A DNA stretch of 38,097 bases from Halobacteriales archaeon QS_5_70_15 (lineage in GTDB: Archaea; Halobacteriota; Halobacteria; Halobacteriales; Haloarculaceae), in NCBI GenBank assembly GCA_003022005.1, contig PXRQ01000058.1, positions 1 to 38,097 of the forward strand. Reading direction: 5' to 3'. The position numbers and the translations under genes are program-made. The notes under the pieces are model-generated. The model was not told where the DNA came from, ran no database searches, and worked only from the letters and a program-made list of their open reading frames with translations. Below are positions 1 through 8,913 of this stretch, in pieces (the first letter of the stretch is position 1; the number at the start of each line of letters is the position of its first letter).

Positions 1-333
1 CCGCCGTTACTGTCGTCGTTCCCGGTCACGGCGGCGGTGCCCGCCCGATGGTACAAGAGCCTTCGGGCGTCACTCTCGCAGCTGGGAGACGGACGCTCGA
101 CAGTCCCGGGCGTACGCCTCCTCTCCCCGCAACCGCGAGGTCGTCGGGCCGATCCGGGTCGGCCTCGCGAGCTCCCGAACGGCACCCCTCGGTTCCCGGT
201 CGTCGGGGACCGACGGGCGTTACGCGCCCGGATCAGGAATACGCCAGATCGAGTGGTGCGGGAGATCGGCGGTAGGCCCGGGGCGGCCCCCGTACCACCC
301 CTCGTGACCGGCCCACCGACGGGAGGCGGTCGC
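1..333. other. No gene recognised
   Basis: This GC-rich stretch lies downstream of the minus-strand epimerase. Open frames cross it on both strands, but none shows a recognisable family, a haloarchaeal acidic composition or a promoter, so I call nothing here. Confidence 0.5.
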
Positions 334-1224
334 CTACGAGGAGAGGACGAGCGGTTCGTACCAGTCCCTGTTCTCGCGGTACCAGTCGATGAACCGCTCG
401 GTCCCCTCGCGGATCGTGTACGTCGGGTCGTAGCCGAGGAGCTCCCGGGCCCGGGTTATGTCGGCGTGCGTGTGGTCGGCCTCGGCGGCGATCGGATCGG
501 AGAACTCGATCCCCAGGTCGGGCGCGAGCTGGTCGCGGATCACCGTCGCCAGCGTCCGGATCTCGATGTTGTCCGTCGAGCCGATGTTCACCGCCTGCCC
601 GTCCGCCGCGGACGTCGACAGCAGTGCCAGGTTCGCCTCGACGACGTCGTCGATGAACGTGAAGTCCCGGGTCTGTGTCCCGTCGCCGTAGATGACCGGC
701 GGCTTCCCGTTCATACACCGCGAGACGAAGTTCGTGATCGCCATGTTCGGCCGCATGCGCGGCCCGTACACGGTGAAGTACCGGAGTGCGACCGCGGGGA
801 GACCGTACGACTGGTGGTAGGAACAGAGGTACCGTTCGGCGGCGAGCTTCGAGGCGCCGTACGGACTGGCGGGCAGGGTCGGGTCCGTCCCGCTGAAGGG
901 GAGGTACTCCTCCCGCCCACCGTAGACCGAGGACGACGAGGCCATCACGACCCGCTCCACGTCGGTATCCCGGGCCGCGTCGAGAACGTTCAGCGTGCCG
1001 CCGACGTTCACGTCGTGGTACGTGCGGGGTTCGGCGACCGAGGTACGGACGCCGGCCCGCCCGGCCTGGTGGAAGACGAACTCCGCACGGTCGACCAGCT
1101 CCCCGACCAGATGGTAGTACGGGTGCATCTCGTCGAGCACGACGACGTCGTGACCGCTACGGAGGAACCGTTCGGCGAGATGTCCCCCGATGAATCCGGC
1201 CCCTCCCGTAACGAGGATCTCCAT
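334..1224 (-). CDS. NAD-dependent epimerase/dehydratase (extended SDR) with an internal deletion
   Basis: This is a 296-aa sugar-nucleotide epimerase/dehydratase of the extended SDR family, typically acting in surface-glycan precursor synthesis. The N-terminus has the Rossmann motif GGAGFIGG (residues 7-14), followed by HQAGRAGVR, the ASSSSVYG strand and the catalytic YGASK (YxxxK), then the FTVYGPRMRP and GDGTQTRDF substrate-domain motifs. Family members are about 325-330 aa. Here DPYYDL-like residues (HPYYHL, about 34-39) run straight into GELVDRAEFVFHQ, so roughly 30 residues are missing, including the GDVRD segment that normally contacts the adenine of NAD. The frame is intact. The ATG sits about 25 nt below a TTATTT TATA box, which suggests a leaderless mRNA. 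Family assignment is secure; activity is doubtful because of the deletion. Confidence 0.9.
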   Translation of the reverse strand: MEILVTGGAGFIGGHLAERFLRSGHDVVVLDEMHPYYHLVGELVDRAEFVFHQAGRAGVRTSVAEPRTYHDVNVGGTLNVLDAARDTDVERVVMASSSSVYGGREEYLPFSGTDPTLPASPYGASKLAAERYLCSYHQSYGLPAVALRYFTVYGPRMRPNMAITNFVSRCMNGKPPVIYGDGTQTRDFTFIDDVVEANLALLSTSAADGQAVNIGSTDNIEIRTLATVIRDQLAPDLGIEFSDPIAAEADHTHADITRARELLGYDPTYTIREGTERFIDWYRENRDWYEPLVLSS

Positions 1225-1245
1225 ACTACCTCTCGCGGTTCGCGT

Positions 1246-1297
1246 GCGAAATAACCATCGAGAGCCACGACGGGATTAATAGCCATCGAGAGCCACG
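1246..1297 (-). promoter_or_regulatory. Promoter region of the epimerase with a 15-bp direct repeat
   Basis: A TTATTT box lies at about 1249-1254 on the minus strand, about 25 nt above the epimerase ATG. A 15-bp direct repeat (CCATCGAGAGCCACG) occurs at 1255-1269 and 1283-1297, 28 bp apart, with a second AT-rich box (GGATTAATAG) between. The duplicated block just upstream of a TATA box could be a regulator site or a duplicated promoter. Confidence 0.45.
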
Positions 1298-1504
1298 GGG
1301 GTACGAGACGCCGGCTTCGACCCGGGCGCGGGCACGGGTCGGCTCCCGCGACCGGCCGTCCCGAACCCGCACCCCCCGTCACTGTACGTTCCCGGCTCCG
1401 GAACGGGGCGATCCCGTCCCGATCCGGGCGTGTGCCTCGGGGCGGGGGCTCACGATCGCTCACCGCCAGACCTATGCCCGGGTGGCCGGCAGTTCGAGAG
1501 CGAG

Positions 1505-3877
1505 ATGTCAGACCCTCGTGCGGACGGCGCGGCCGACCGTCGAGAGGACCCCGCGCTCCTGACGGGTTCGGCGGCGTACACCGACGACGTCCGGCCGGCC
1601 GGCGTGCTCCACGCCGCGATCCGGCGGTGTCCGTACGGCCACGCCCGGGTCGAGCGGGTCGACGTCGGGCCCGCGACCGAACTCGACGGGGTGGTGGCCG
1701 CGTTCGGGGCGTCGGAACTGGCCGACGCCGGCGGGCCCGCGGGGATCCCGACGACCAGCTACTTCCCCGGCCCGGACGGGATCGAGCGGCCGCTGCTCGT
1801 GGGCGTCGGCGAGCGGGCGCGGTTCAGCGGCGACCCGGTCGCGGTCGCCCTCGCCGAGGACCGGTACCGTGCCCGCGACGCCGTGAAGGCGATCGACGTG
1901 GCGTACGAGCGGCTTCCGGCGGTCAGCGATCCCCGGCAGGCCCCGGCGAGCGACGGTCCCTCGATCTCCGAGTTCGGGGACGACACCGTCGAGTGGGAGA
2001 CCGGCGACCGGGCGGCCGTCGACCGCGCGGTCGAGGACGCCGCTCGCGTCGTCTCCCTCGACCTCGAGATCCCCCGCGTCCTCTCGGCGCCGATGGAGAC
2101 GCGGGCGGTGCTGGCCGAGTACGGCACGGACCCCCCGACGGTCGCACGGACGTCGGCCGTCGATACGAGCGAGGCGACCGACCCGGACGCCGGCGCGTCG
2201 ACCGAGCGGCTCGCCGTCACGACGTCGACGCAGACGCCCCATCAGGACCGCGACCGGCTCGCGGAGACGCTGGGCCTGCCCCCCGACCGGGTCCGGGTGA
2301 TCGCGCCGGCGGTCGGCGGCGGCTTCGGGCCGAAGGGCGCCCGGCCGTACCCCGAGGAGCCGCTCGTGGCTTGGGGGGCCATGCACCTCGACCGGCCGGT
2401 GAAGTGGACCGCAACCCGAACCGAGAACAACCGGACCGAACACCAGGGGCGGGGCGTCTACGCCACCGCCGAACTCGCCGTGGACGACGACGGGACGGTG
2501 CTGGGACTCGGGATCCGGGGTCGGGTGGGGATCGGTGGCTATCCCCTCCGGGACCCCAGCTTCGGGATCCGGGCCAACCTGCTGACGGGGGCGTACGACG
2601 TCCCGGCCGTCCACTGTCACCTCACGGGCGTCCTCACGAACGCGCCGCCGCTGGGCCCCTACCGTGGCGCCGGTCGACCGGAGGCGATCTACGTCATCGA
2701 GCGGCTGATGGACCGCGCGGCCGCCGAACTCGGCGTCGATCCCGTCGACCTGCGGCGACGGAACTTCGTCCCCGACGACGCGTTCCCGTACGAGACCGCG
2801 CTCGGGTTCACGTACGACAGCGGCGACTACGGCGTGGCGCTCGACCTGGCGCTGGAGCACCTCGACTACGAGGCGTTCCGCGAGCGGCAGGAGACGGCCC
2901 GCGCCGAGGGCCGCTACCTCGGCGTCGGCATCGGGAGCTTCGTCGAGAACACGGGCACGATCCAGGTCGAGAGCGGCCGGGTCGAGCTCGTCCGGGACGG
3001 AACGTTGCGGGCGTACTGCGGGACGGCCGACCAGGGGCAGGGCCACGCCACCACGTACGCCGGGCTACTCGCCGACGAGTTCGGCGTCGACGAGGCCGAC
3101 GTCGAGGTCCACGAGGGGGACACGGACGACCTGCCGACCGGCACGGGGACCTACGCAAGCCGGAGCACCGCGGTCGGCGGCGGCGTCCTCCTCGGGTGTG
3201 CCCGCGACGTCGTCGAGGAGGCGACCCGGGTCGCGGCGGACGCCCTGGAGGTGGCTCCCGAGGACGTGACCGTCGAGGACGGGACGTTCACCGTTCGCGG
3301 TGCGCCCGACCGGGCCGTCTCCCTGGCGACGGTCGCGGGCCGGGCGGCCGCCGGCTCCAGCGACGCACCCGGTGACACGAGGGCGCTCTCGTCCGAACGC
3401 GTCGAGGTTCCCGACGGGCTGACCTACGCCTTCGGGACCCACCTCGCGGTCGTCGAGGTCGACCCGGGGTCGGGGACGGTCTCCCTCGAGCGGTACGTCG
3501 CGGTCGACGACTGCGGGACACAGCTCGAGCCGGCGCTCGTGGAGGGACAGGTCCACGGCGCGGTCGCCCAGGGGCTCGGCCAGGCCCTCCGGGAGGAGGC
3601 GGTCTACGACGACAACGGCTCGATGCTCGCGGCCTCGTTCGGGGACTACGCGATGCCGCGTGCTCACCGGCTGCCCGACTTCGAGACGGACTCGACGGTC
3701 ACGCCGAGTCCCGTGACGCCGCACGGCGCGAAGGGCGCGGGGGAGGCGGGGACTATCGCCGCCCCGCCGGCGGTCGTCAACGCCGTCGTCGACGCGCTCC
3801 GGCCCCTCGGCGTCGAACACGTCGACGTGCCACTGACACCCGAGACGGTCTGGCGGGCGGTGAGCGCTCCCGACTGA
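1505..3877 (+). CDS. Xanthine dehydrogenase-family molybdopterin-binding large subunit (form II CODH-like)
   Basis: This 790-aa protein is the molybdenum-cofactor subunit of a molybdenum hydroxylase (aldehyde/xanthine oxidase or form II CO-dehydrogenase type). I start it at ATG 1505 (MSDPRADG); the frame is open upstream but that part is not family-like. Visible elements are the hammerhead-domain start (LLTGSAAYTDDVRPAGVLHAAIRRCPYGHARV), GGGFGPKG, the active-site loop GPYRGAGR, TGTGTYASRS and a C-terminal GAGEAG whose Glu (about residue 747) is the catalytic base in this family. The loop lacks the Cys of genuine CoxL (AYRCSFR), so true CO oxidation is unlikely; the PYRGAGR form matches form II proteins of uncertain substrate. 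The usual FAD and 2Fe-2S subunit genes are not adjacent, so partners must be encoded elsewhere. The stop overlaps a palindromic repeat. Confidence 0.9.
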   Translation: MSDPRADGAADRREDPALLTGSAAYTDDVRPAGVLHAAIRRCPYGHARVERVDVGPATELDGVVAAFGASELADAGGPAGIPTTSYFPGPDGIERPLLVGVGERARFSGDPVAVALAEDRYRARDAVKAIDVAYERLPAVSDPRQAPASDGPSISEFGDDTVEWETGDRAAVDRAVEDAARVVSLDLEIPRVLSAPMETRAVLAEYGTDPPTVARTSAVDTSEATDPDAGASTERLAVTTSTQTPHQDRDRLAETLGLPPDRVRVIAPAVGGGFGPKGARPYPEEPLVAWGAMHLDRPVKWTATRTENNRTEHQGRGVYATAELAVDDDGTVLGLGIRGRVGIGGYPLRDPSFGIRANLLTGAYDVPAVHCHLTGVLTNAPPLGPYRGAGRPEAIYVIERLMDRAAAELGVDPVDLRRRNFVPDDAFPYETALGFTYDSGDYGVALDLALEHLDYEAFRERQETARAEGRYLGVGIGSFVENTGTIQVESGRVELVRDGTLRAYCGTADQGQGHATTYAGLLADEFGVDEADVEVHEGDTDDLPTGTGTYASRSTAVGGGVLLGCARDVVEEATRVAADALEVAPEDVTVEDGTFTVRGAPDRAVSLATVAGRAAAGSSDAPGDTRALSSERVEVPDGLTYAFGTHLAVVEVDPGSGTVSLERYVAVDDCGTQLEPALVEGQVHGAVAQGLGQALREEAVYDDNGSMLAASFGDYAMPRAHRLPDFETDSTVTPSPVTPHGAKGAGEAGTIAAPPAVVNAVVDALRPLGVEHVDVPLTPETVWRAVSAPD

Positions 3878-3957
3878 TACGGTCGTGCGTCGTCTTTTCC
3901 CGTCGATACCCGACTCTGTCCGGGTTATCGCCGGTACATCGGTACGCACGACCGTAT
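3877..3957. repeat. 81-bp palindromic intergenic element, copy A
   Basis: Perfect 14-bp terminal inverted repeats (ATACGGTCGTGCGT at 3877-3890; its reverse complement at 3944-3957) bound an imperfect palindrome. The first A is the last base of the preceding gene's TGA stop. The right half (TTATCGCCGGTACATCGGTACGCACG) is nearly identical to copy C at 37894-37974. It could form a strong RNA hairpin at the mRNA 3' end, or be a MITE-like element. Confidence 0.85.
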
Positions 3958-4058
3958 GGGACGGGAGTCGTCGTCGACGTCTCGGGACGGGACCGGGTTT
4001 TCAGCCCCTGATCACGCCATCCTCCCTTTTAGTACACGGATTCCCAAGCGGAATTTGA

Positions 4059-4682
4059 ATGCCGGGTACAGACACGACGTCCCCGGGCCGGGGCGTCACC
4101 GACGGGGGGCAGAGCGCGGGCGACACGGACGAGAACGTGCTGGTGCTGGCGGACACGATCGACGGGGACGCCGGGGACTACTGTGCCGAGCGGATCGCCT
4201 CACGGCCCGGGAGCGCCTCGTCGAAAATGCTTCTCGTCGCGCTCGACGAGACGCCCGACGACCGCTTCGACGCCGTCGTCCGCCGCGGGATCGGGGAGCC
4301 GACGGACGTCGGCATCGTCTGCTGTGAGTCGACCCGAGGCGCGACGGCTACCCGGTCGGCCGGCGGACCGGGGCTCGGTCACGGTCCGTGGATCGCCACC
4401 GTCGCCTCGCCGGGGGACCTGACCGGGCTCGGCGCCCGGATCGAGGAGGCGCTGTCGGCGTGGGCGGACGACCCCGAACCCGTGGAGCTCTGCTTCCACT
4501 CGCTGACGACGCTTTGCCAGTACGTCGACGAGCGGGCGGCGTTCCGCTTCTGCCACGCCGTCACGCGCCATCTCGATGCTGCCGGCGCGGGTTCGCACTT
4601 CCACCTCGACCCGAGCGCCGTGGACGAGCGGACCGTTGCGACGCTCTCGGCGCTGTTCGACCGGGTCGAGGACCGCACCTGA
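4059..4682 (+). CDS. DUF7504-like haloarchaeal protein
   Basis: This 207-aa acidic protein resembles the haloarchaeal DUF7504 type, which looks like a degenerate RecA/KaiC-type fold without a nucleotide-binding P-loop. After a disordered N-terminus (about 25 aa) it has a hydrophobic strand NVLVLAD, then MLLVALDETPDDR, VGIVCCES and, near the C-terminus, VELCFHSLTTLCQYVDERAAFRFCHAVTRHL and HFHLDPSAVDERTVATLSALFD, which are the segments I associate with the family. Its function is unknown; I infer a regulatory or signalling role at most. The ATG lies about 25 nt below a CTTTTAGTAC TATA-like box, so the transcript is probably leaderless and monocistronic. Confidence 0.7.
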   Translation: MPGTDTTSPGRGVTDGGQSAGDTDENVLVLADTIDGDAGDYCAERIASRPGSASSKMLLVALDETPDDRFDAVVRRGIGEPTDVGIVCCESTRGATATRSAGGPGLGHGPWIATVASPGDLTGLGARIEEALSAWADDPEPVELCFHSLTTLCQYVDERAAFRFCHAVTRHLDAAGAGSHFHLDPSAVDERTVATLSALFDRVEDRT

Positions 4683-4799
4683 AGCCGGTACTTCCCGTAC
4701 CCGGGATCCGCGTTCACACCACGTCGACCCGCCGGATCCGGAATCACCCGCCGACCCCGGCCACCGAACGCTTATGACCGGCACGCTGCAGGTGGGTCC

Positions 4800-5470
4800 G
4801 TGCCCGGGATCACCGACGGCGACCGACAGCGGATCCGCGCCGAGTTCGACCGCTAGCTCGAGGTTGGGCTCCACCACGGGGCACAGCTGGCGGTCTTCGT
4901 CGACGGCGACCGCGTCGTGGACGTCGCAGGGGGGCGACCGGCCCGGACGGCGAGGGGACGACCCGCGACACGCGCCACCTCCTCTCCTCGTGTACGAAGC
5001 CGTACGCGGGCGTCGGCCTCCACCGGCTCGTGGAGCAGGGGGCGGCCGAGTACGACGACCCCGTCGTCGAGCACTGGCCGGCGTTCGCCGACGACGAGGC
5101 GCCGAAGGCCGGGATCACGCTCCGGCAGGTGCTCTGTCACACGGCCGGCGTCCCGTACGGCGAGTTCGACGAGCAGGCCCACCGGTGGGGCGACTGGGAC
5201 GCGGTCGCCGAGGCGATGGAGGGGATCGAGCCCGTGTTCGACCCCCTGGGGATGGACCGGACGTCGATCGGGCTCGGCGGGGACGAGGACGACGACGTGG
5301 CCACGCTGGTCGGGTTCGAGATGTTCGACCGGTGTCGCGACCCCGGCGAGGGGCTCGGCACCCCGGCGGCCGAGTCGGCCGCGGCGTTCAACGACGAGGC
5401 CGTCCGCCGTGCGGTGATCCCGGCGGCGAACGGGATCCACCTCGATGGGCCGATCGCCCGTACTGGGTGA
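4800..5470 (+). pseudogene. Decayed serine beta-lactamase/esterase-family gene
   Basis: Fragments in two frames together read as a class C beta-lactamase-fold hydrolase. From GTG 4800 the frame reads PGITDGDRQRIRAEFDR, then an in-frame TAG at 4854, then LEVGLHHGAQLAVFVDGDRVVDVAG. At the six-G run 4929-4934 the frame shifts and continues as TRDTRHLLSSCTKPYAGVG (SCTK fits the catalytic SxxK motif), LRQVLCHTAGVPYG, and then jumps from EGIEPVFDP to LGMDRTSIGL, so about 35-40 residues are missing. It ends soon after AVIPAANGIH, without the C-terminal third. One nonsense codon, one frameshift, one deletion and one truncation make this a clear pseudogene. Confidence 0.8.
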
Positions 5471-6070
5471 ACGAAGGGGACCGGACACGCTCCGGCCGGG
5501 TCGTAGTGGGCCCGAGGTATCGATTCCCGGGCACCGCGGACCAGTCCGGACGACACCGGCACGGAGTGCTCGGAGCCACATCCCCGTCCGTCGGCACCGC
5601 CGTCGGTCTCGTCGGCGGACTGGTCGTCTTCCTGTTCGGTCCGTTGCCGACGCGGGCGCTGAACCGCCTCGCGGGCGGTGCACTGCTCGCCGTCGCCGTC
5701 GCAACGTGACCTGCGTGGCTGTGGCGTTCGGCGGTCCGGGCGAGCGTGGCCCGGACTTCTGAGACTGGTTCGGGCGGACCGGGCGGATAGCTGACACCTC
5801 CCGACCCGACTGTGGCGGGTGGGATCGACCCGACGCGGGTTACGCCCCCGTACGGACGACTGCGGTCCGTTCCCGGCCATCGCCGGTCCCGGCCGGGCGA
5901 CCGGCGGTATGTCGCTACGACCGCCGGTACCAGCCCACCGCCGTCCCGCGGCGGCGGGTTCCCGGACGAGCGCTGGCCGCCGGATCGTGGACGCGGGGAC
6001 GGGGTCACCCACCGGCGGGGGGTCGCACGTCCGCGTGTCGTTCGCTTCCGGGCCCCCCGGCGGGCTCGCG
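5471..6070. other. Gene-poor region with a possible membrane-protein remnant
   Basis: No intact gene is visible. A plus-strand frame at about 5580-5709 encodes a hydrophobic stretch (VGTAVGLVGGLVVFLFG, then RLAGGALLAVAVAT before a TGA) that looks like one or two helices of a lost membrane protein. The region also holds a diverged palindromic repeat (5847-5932). It lies between a pseudogene and the 3' end of the esterase. Confidence 0.4.
5847..5932. repeat. Diverged copy of the palindromic element
   Basis: The core matches copy C (37894-37974): GTCCGTT, then a CATCGCCGGTCCCGGCC stretch with GGGCGA following it, and a GGTATGTCGCTACG end. The terminal inverted repeats are eroded. It lies about 140 bp beyond the 3' end of the minus-strand esterase. 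Confidence 0.55.
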
Positions 6071-7015
6071 TTACCCTCCGTACGCGCCAGCCAGGTCACC
6101 AGCCACGTCGTCGACCGCCTCCCGTGCCCGCGAGAGGTCCGGCTCCCCGAGGATGCTCATGAACCCGTGCGTCATCCGCTCGTAGTTCCGGTGGGTGGTG
6201 TCGACGCCATCGGCCTCGAGACGGTCGGCGTAGGCGACCCCCTCGTCGCGCAGGGTGTCGAACCCGGCGGTGACGACCGTCGCCGGCGGTAGGTCCGAGA
6301 GCGACCGCGTCCACAGCGGCGCGGCGTAGGGGTTGTACGCGTCGACGTCCCGCCCCAGGTACTGCTCCCAGAACCACCCCATCGACTCGCTCGTGGGGCC
6401 CCACTCGGCGTTCTCCGGGTAGGAGTCGTACGCGAGGGAGTAGTCGACGACGGGGTACACGAGTGCCTGGTAGGCGATGTCGGGGGCGCGGCGGTCGCGA
6501 GCCATGAGCGAGACGACGGCGGCGAGGTTGCCGCCCGCGCTGTCGCCGGCGACGGCCACCCGGTCGGGGTCGACGCCCAGTTCGGCCGCGCGCTCGGCCA
6601 CCCACGCCGTCGCGGCGTAGGCGTCCTCCGCGGCCGCGGGGAACGCGTGCTCGGGGGCGAGCCGGTAGTCCACCGAGACGACGACCGCCTCGGCGGCGTT
6701 AGCGAGGGTCCGGCAGAGCGGGTCGTGGGAGTCGAGGCTCCCGACGACCCACCCGCCGCCGTGGAAGTAGACGACGGCCGGCCGCGGCCCCGTACCCGTG
6801 CCGTCGGGTTCGTAGATCCGCACGGGGACGTGCCCGCCGGGGCCCTCGATCCCGAGGTCGCGGACGCGGGCCACCTCGTCGGCCCGCCCGGGCGGGACGT
6901 GCCGGCCCCGCCGCTGGGCCCGCGCCGCCTCGGGCGAGAGGGCGTGGGTCGGCAGTTCGTGTTCGCGGGTTCGCAGCGCTGCCACCAGCTCCGGGTCGGG
7001 GTCGCCGTCCGGCAT
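6071..7015 (-). CDS. Alpha/beta hydrolase, HSL-family carboxylesterase
   Basis: This 314-aa cytosolic esterase/acetyl-hydrolase belongs to the hormone-sensitive-lipase (abhydrolase_3) family and should cleave short-chain esters. It shows the oxyanion motif HGGGWVVGS, VSVDYRLAPEHAFPAAAED, the nucleophile elbow GDSAGGNLA (catalytic Ser), an acid in the TAGFDTLRDEG segment and the catalytic His in MTHGF near the C-terminus. Length is normal. I start it at ATG 7015 (MPDGDPDPELV); an in-frame GTG at 7039 would add eight residues, but a TTTCTTG box about 24 nt above the ATG favours a leaderless start there. It is a single gene with no partners that reveal a pathway. Confidence 0.9.
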   Translation of the reverse strand: MPDGDPDPELVAALRTREHELPTHALSPEAARAQRRGRHVPPGRADEVARVRDLGIEGPGGHVPVRIYEPDGTGTGPRPAVVYFHGGGWVVGSLDSHDPLCRTLANAAEAVVVSVDYRLAPEHAFPAAAEDAYAATAWVAERAAELGVDPDRVAVAGDSAGGNLAAVVSLMARDRRAPDIAYQALVYPVVDYSLAYDSYPENAEWGPTSESMGWFWEQYLGRDVDAYNPYAAPLWTRSLSDLPPATVVTAGFDTLRDEGVAYADRLEADGVDTTHRNYERMTHGFMSILGEPDLSRAREAVDDVAGDLAGAYGG

Positions 7016-7442
7016 GGACGCCCCACGTCGGGCCGCCACAAGAAACCGTAGCGTCGGGGACCGCGATGACGGCCCGTGACCGAACCGCGCGTCGCGGCGG
7101 TCGTCCGGGGCGAGCGTCTCTCGACGACGCCCGGACTCCGGGCGAGTAGCGCCGAGTCGTCCCGGACCGGACGCCGGCCGCTCGCCCGTGTTCGGTCGCG
7201 ACGGGCGAGGCGGTCGTCCGGTAGTCCGACCGTGTCGGGTTCCGATCGGGGGGCCGGCCGTCAGCCCCGGGGCGTCACCGAGGGCGCCTCCCGAGGCCGA
7301 CCGCGGATCGGAGCCGAGCCCGTCACCGGTCGTTCGCCCCGGGATGGCGGTTTCCGGAGCCCCGACAGCGTCGGCGAGTCAGCGCCGTCCCACGGGGAGA
7401 CGGCGACGTGCGCCGCGGTTCGGGCCCCCGGTCCGTGGGGCC
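7016..7442. other. No gene recognised
   Basis: About 430 GC-rich bases lie between the esterase start and the end of the nuclease-fold gene. Open frames here are antisense or carry no recognisable domain. Confidence 0.5.
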
Positions 7443-8739
7443 TCAGGTGGTCCGGTCGCGACGCAGCCGGGCGGCAACCGCCGCCACGAGACCGGCGGCG
7501 GCCGTGGCGACGCCCATCCCCGGCCCCGTCCCGTCGGACGTGCGGGCGGGGGTCCCGTCGTCCGGCGACCCGGACGTCGACCCCGCGGCCGAGGACGAGG
7601 ACGACGGCGTCGGCGTCGGCGTCCGTCGCGACCTCGAAGGTCCCGACGACGCCCGCGTGGTCCGAGGGCCAGATCCGGACCGTCTCGCCGTCCACCTCGG
7701 CCGCCACCCGGTCCGCCGGTCGGTGACCGACCCGGCCGATCCCGGTCGGGCGCACCGGGCCGCCGAAGAGCAGGGCGTCGATCCGCTCGTCGAGGCGGGA
7801 CTCCCCGTTCCGGAGTCCCCCCGCCTGGCAGCAGGTGAACCCCTCGCCGTCGGGGTCGAGGGCGGCGTACGCGTCCCCGAGTTCGGCCGTCAGCAGGTCG
7901 TACGTCTCCGTTTCGGTCCCGGGGCCGCTGTTGAAGTCGCCGCCGACGAGGACCGCCCGATCCGCGGGGAGCGCCCCGAGCAGTTCCCGGGCCTGCCGGC
8001 GGCGGGCCAGCGGGGAGACCGACTCGAGGTGGGTCGAGACGGCGGTGAACCCGACCCCGTCCATCGTCACGTCGACCGAGCAGTAGCCCCGCTCCAGCGC
8101 GAGCGTCCGGTCCCCGTCCGGGAGCGGGAGGGGGAGCGCGGCGTCGAACGTCCCCGTCACGGGGTCGCTCGTCCCGAGGTCGCCGCGCACGAGGAGGACG
8201 TCGCGGTCGGTGAGGCGCACGTCGACCGGTCCGTCGTCGGTCTCGGCCGGGAGTTCGACGTCGGTCGTCGTCGTCACCGCGGCCACCTCGTGGTCGAGGT
8301 CGCGGTCCGCGAGCGCCGACTCGACGAGCGCGAGGACGTCGACGAGGACGTCCGACGCGGGTTCGGCGGACTCGGAGCCGAAGTCGCCCGGCCGCTGCGC
8401 CCGGAGGAGCACGGCCTCCTGCAGGGCCACGACGTCCGCGTCGGCGGCCGCGATCTCCGCGGCGATGGCGTCGGCTCGGGCCTCGTAGACGGCAGGGTCG
8501 ACCGACGCGAGCAGTTCGCCGGCGATGCGGCGGAACGCCGACCGCGACTCCGCCCGGAACAGCCGGAAGAGGTCGACGCCGAGGTAGGCGTTCCGCGTCA
8601 GGACCGTCGGTTCGGCGACGGGGGTACGGCCGGTTCCCGACCCGCCGGACGGGGCGGAGAGAGCGGGGAGGGCGGTCAGTCCCGCGGCGCTACCGAGCAC
8701 GGCCCGGCGGGTGAGTGCCGGTGGAGGGGACTCGGACAT
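7443..8739 (-). CDS. Tat-exported endonuclease/exonuclease/phosphatase-fold protein, 3' frameshift
   Basis: This is a secreted, surface-anchored member of the endonuclease/exonuclease/phosphatase superfamily. The N-terminus has a Tat signal (TRRAVLGSAAGLTALPAL, residues 10-27). Catalytic residues visible are E108 (VVALQEA), H237 (STHLES), D268 and N270 (GGDFNSG), and D360-H361 (WPSDHAG), giving a complete metal-dependent hydrolase site. At about codon 371 (near 7625) the frame changes: the continuing frame gives an alanine- and arginine-rich nonsense tail to 7261. The alternative frame instead gives a TPTPTP/SSSSS linker, then PGMGVATAAAGLVAAVAARLRR and a stop at 7443, the classic layout of a PGF-CTERM-like archaeosortase sorting signal. 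I annotate that end. The shift is in a GACGCC repeat, so it is either a real slip or a sequence error. Confidence 0.75.
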
Positions 8740-8913
8740 GAACCGAACCCCGACGGGCGCGCCCGAACGCGGACCGCGTTGCGGAGCCCAACGGTCGCCC
8801 CGGACGGGTCGAAGGGCTCCGGGACGGGTGTTCCCCGCGAGAGAGCCGAGACTCCGACCCCGTCGGCCGCGGTGAGCCCGGGCGAGGCGCTCTCCGGGTC
8901 ACCCGTCGGAGCC

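Noticed and set aside
37..1254. 405-codon plus-strand frame over the epimerase
   Set aside because: It mirrors the epimerase frame; no family motif and no promoter.
1432..3375. 647-codon plus-strand frame
   Set aside because: It overlaps the molybdenum hydroxylase gene in another frame and is almost purely Arg/Gly/Ala/Pro-rich.
1505..3877. Genuine aerobic CO dehydrogenase (CoxL)
   Set aside because: The active-site loop lacks the Cys of AYRCSFR, and the coxM/coxS genes are absent.
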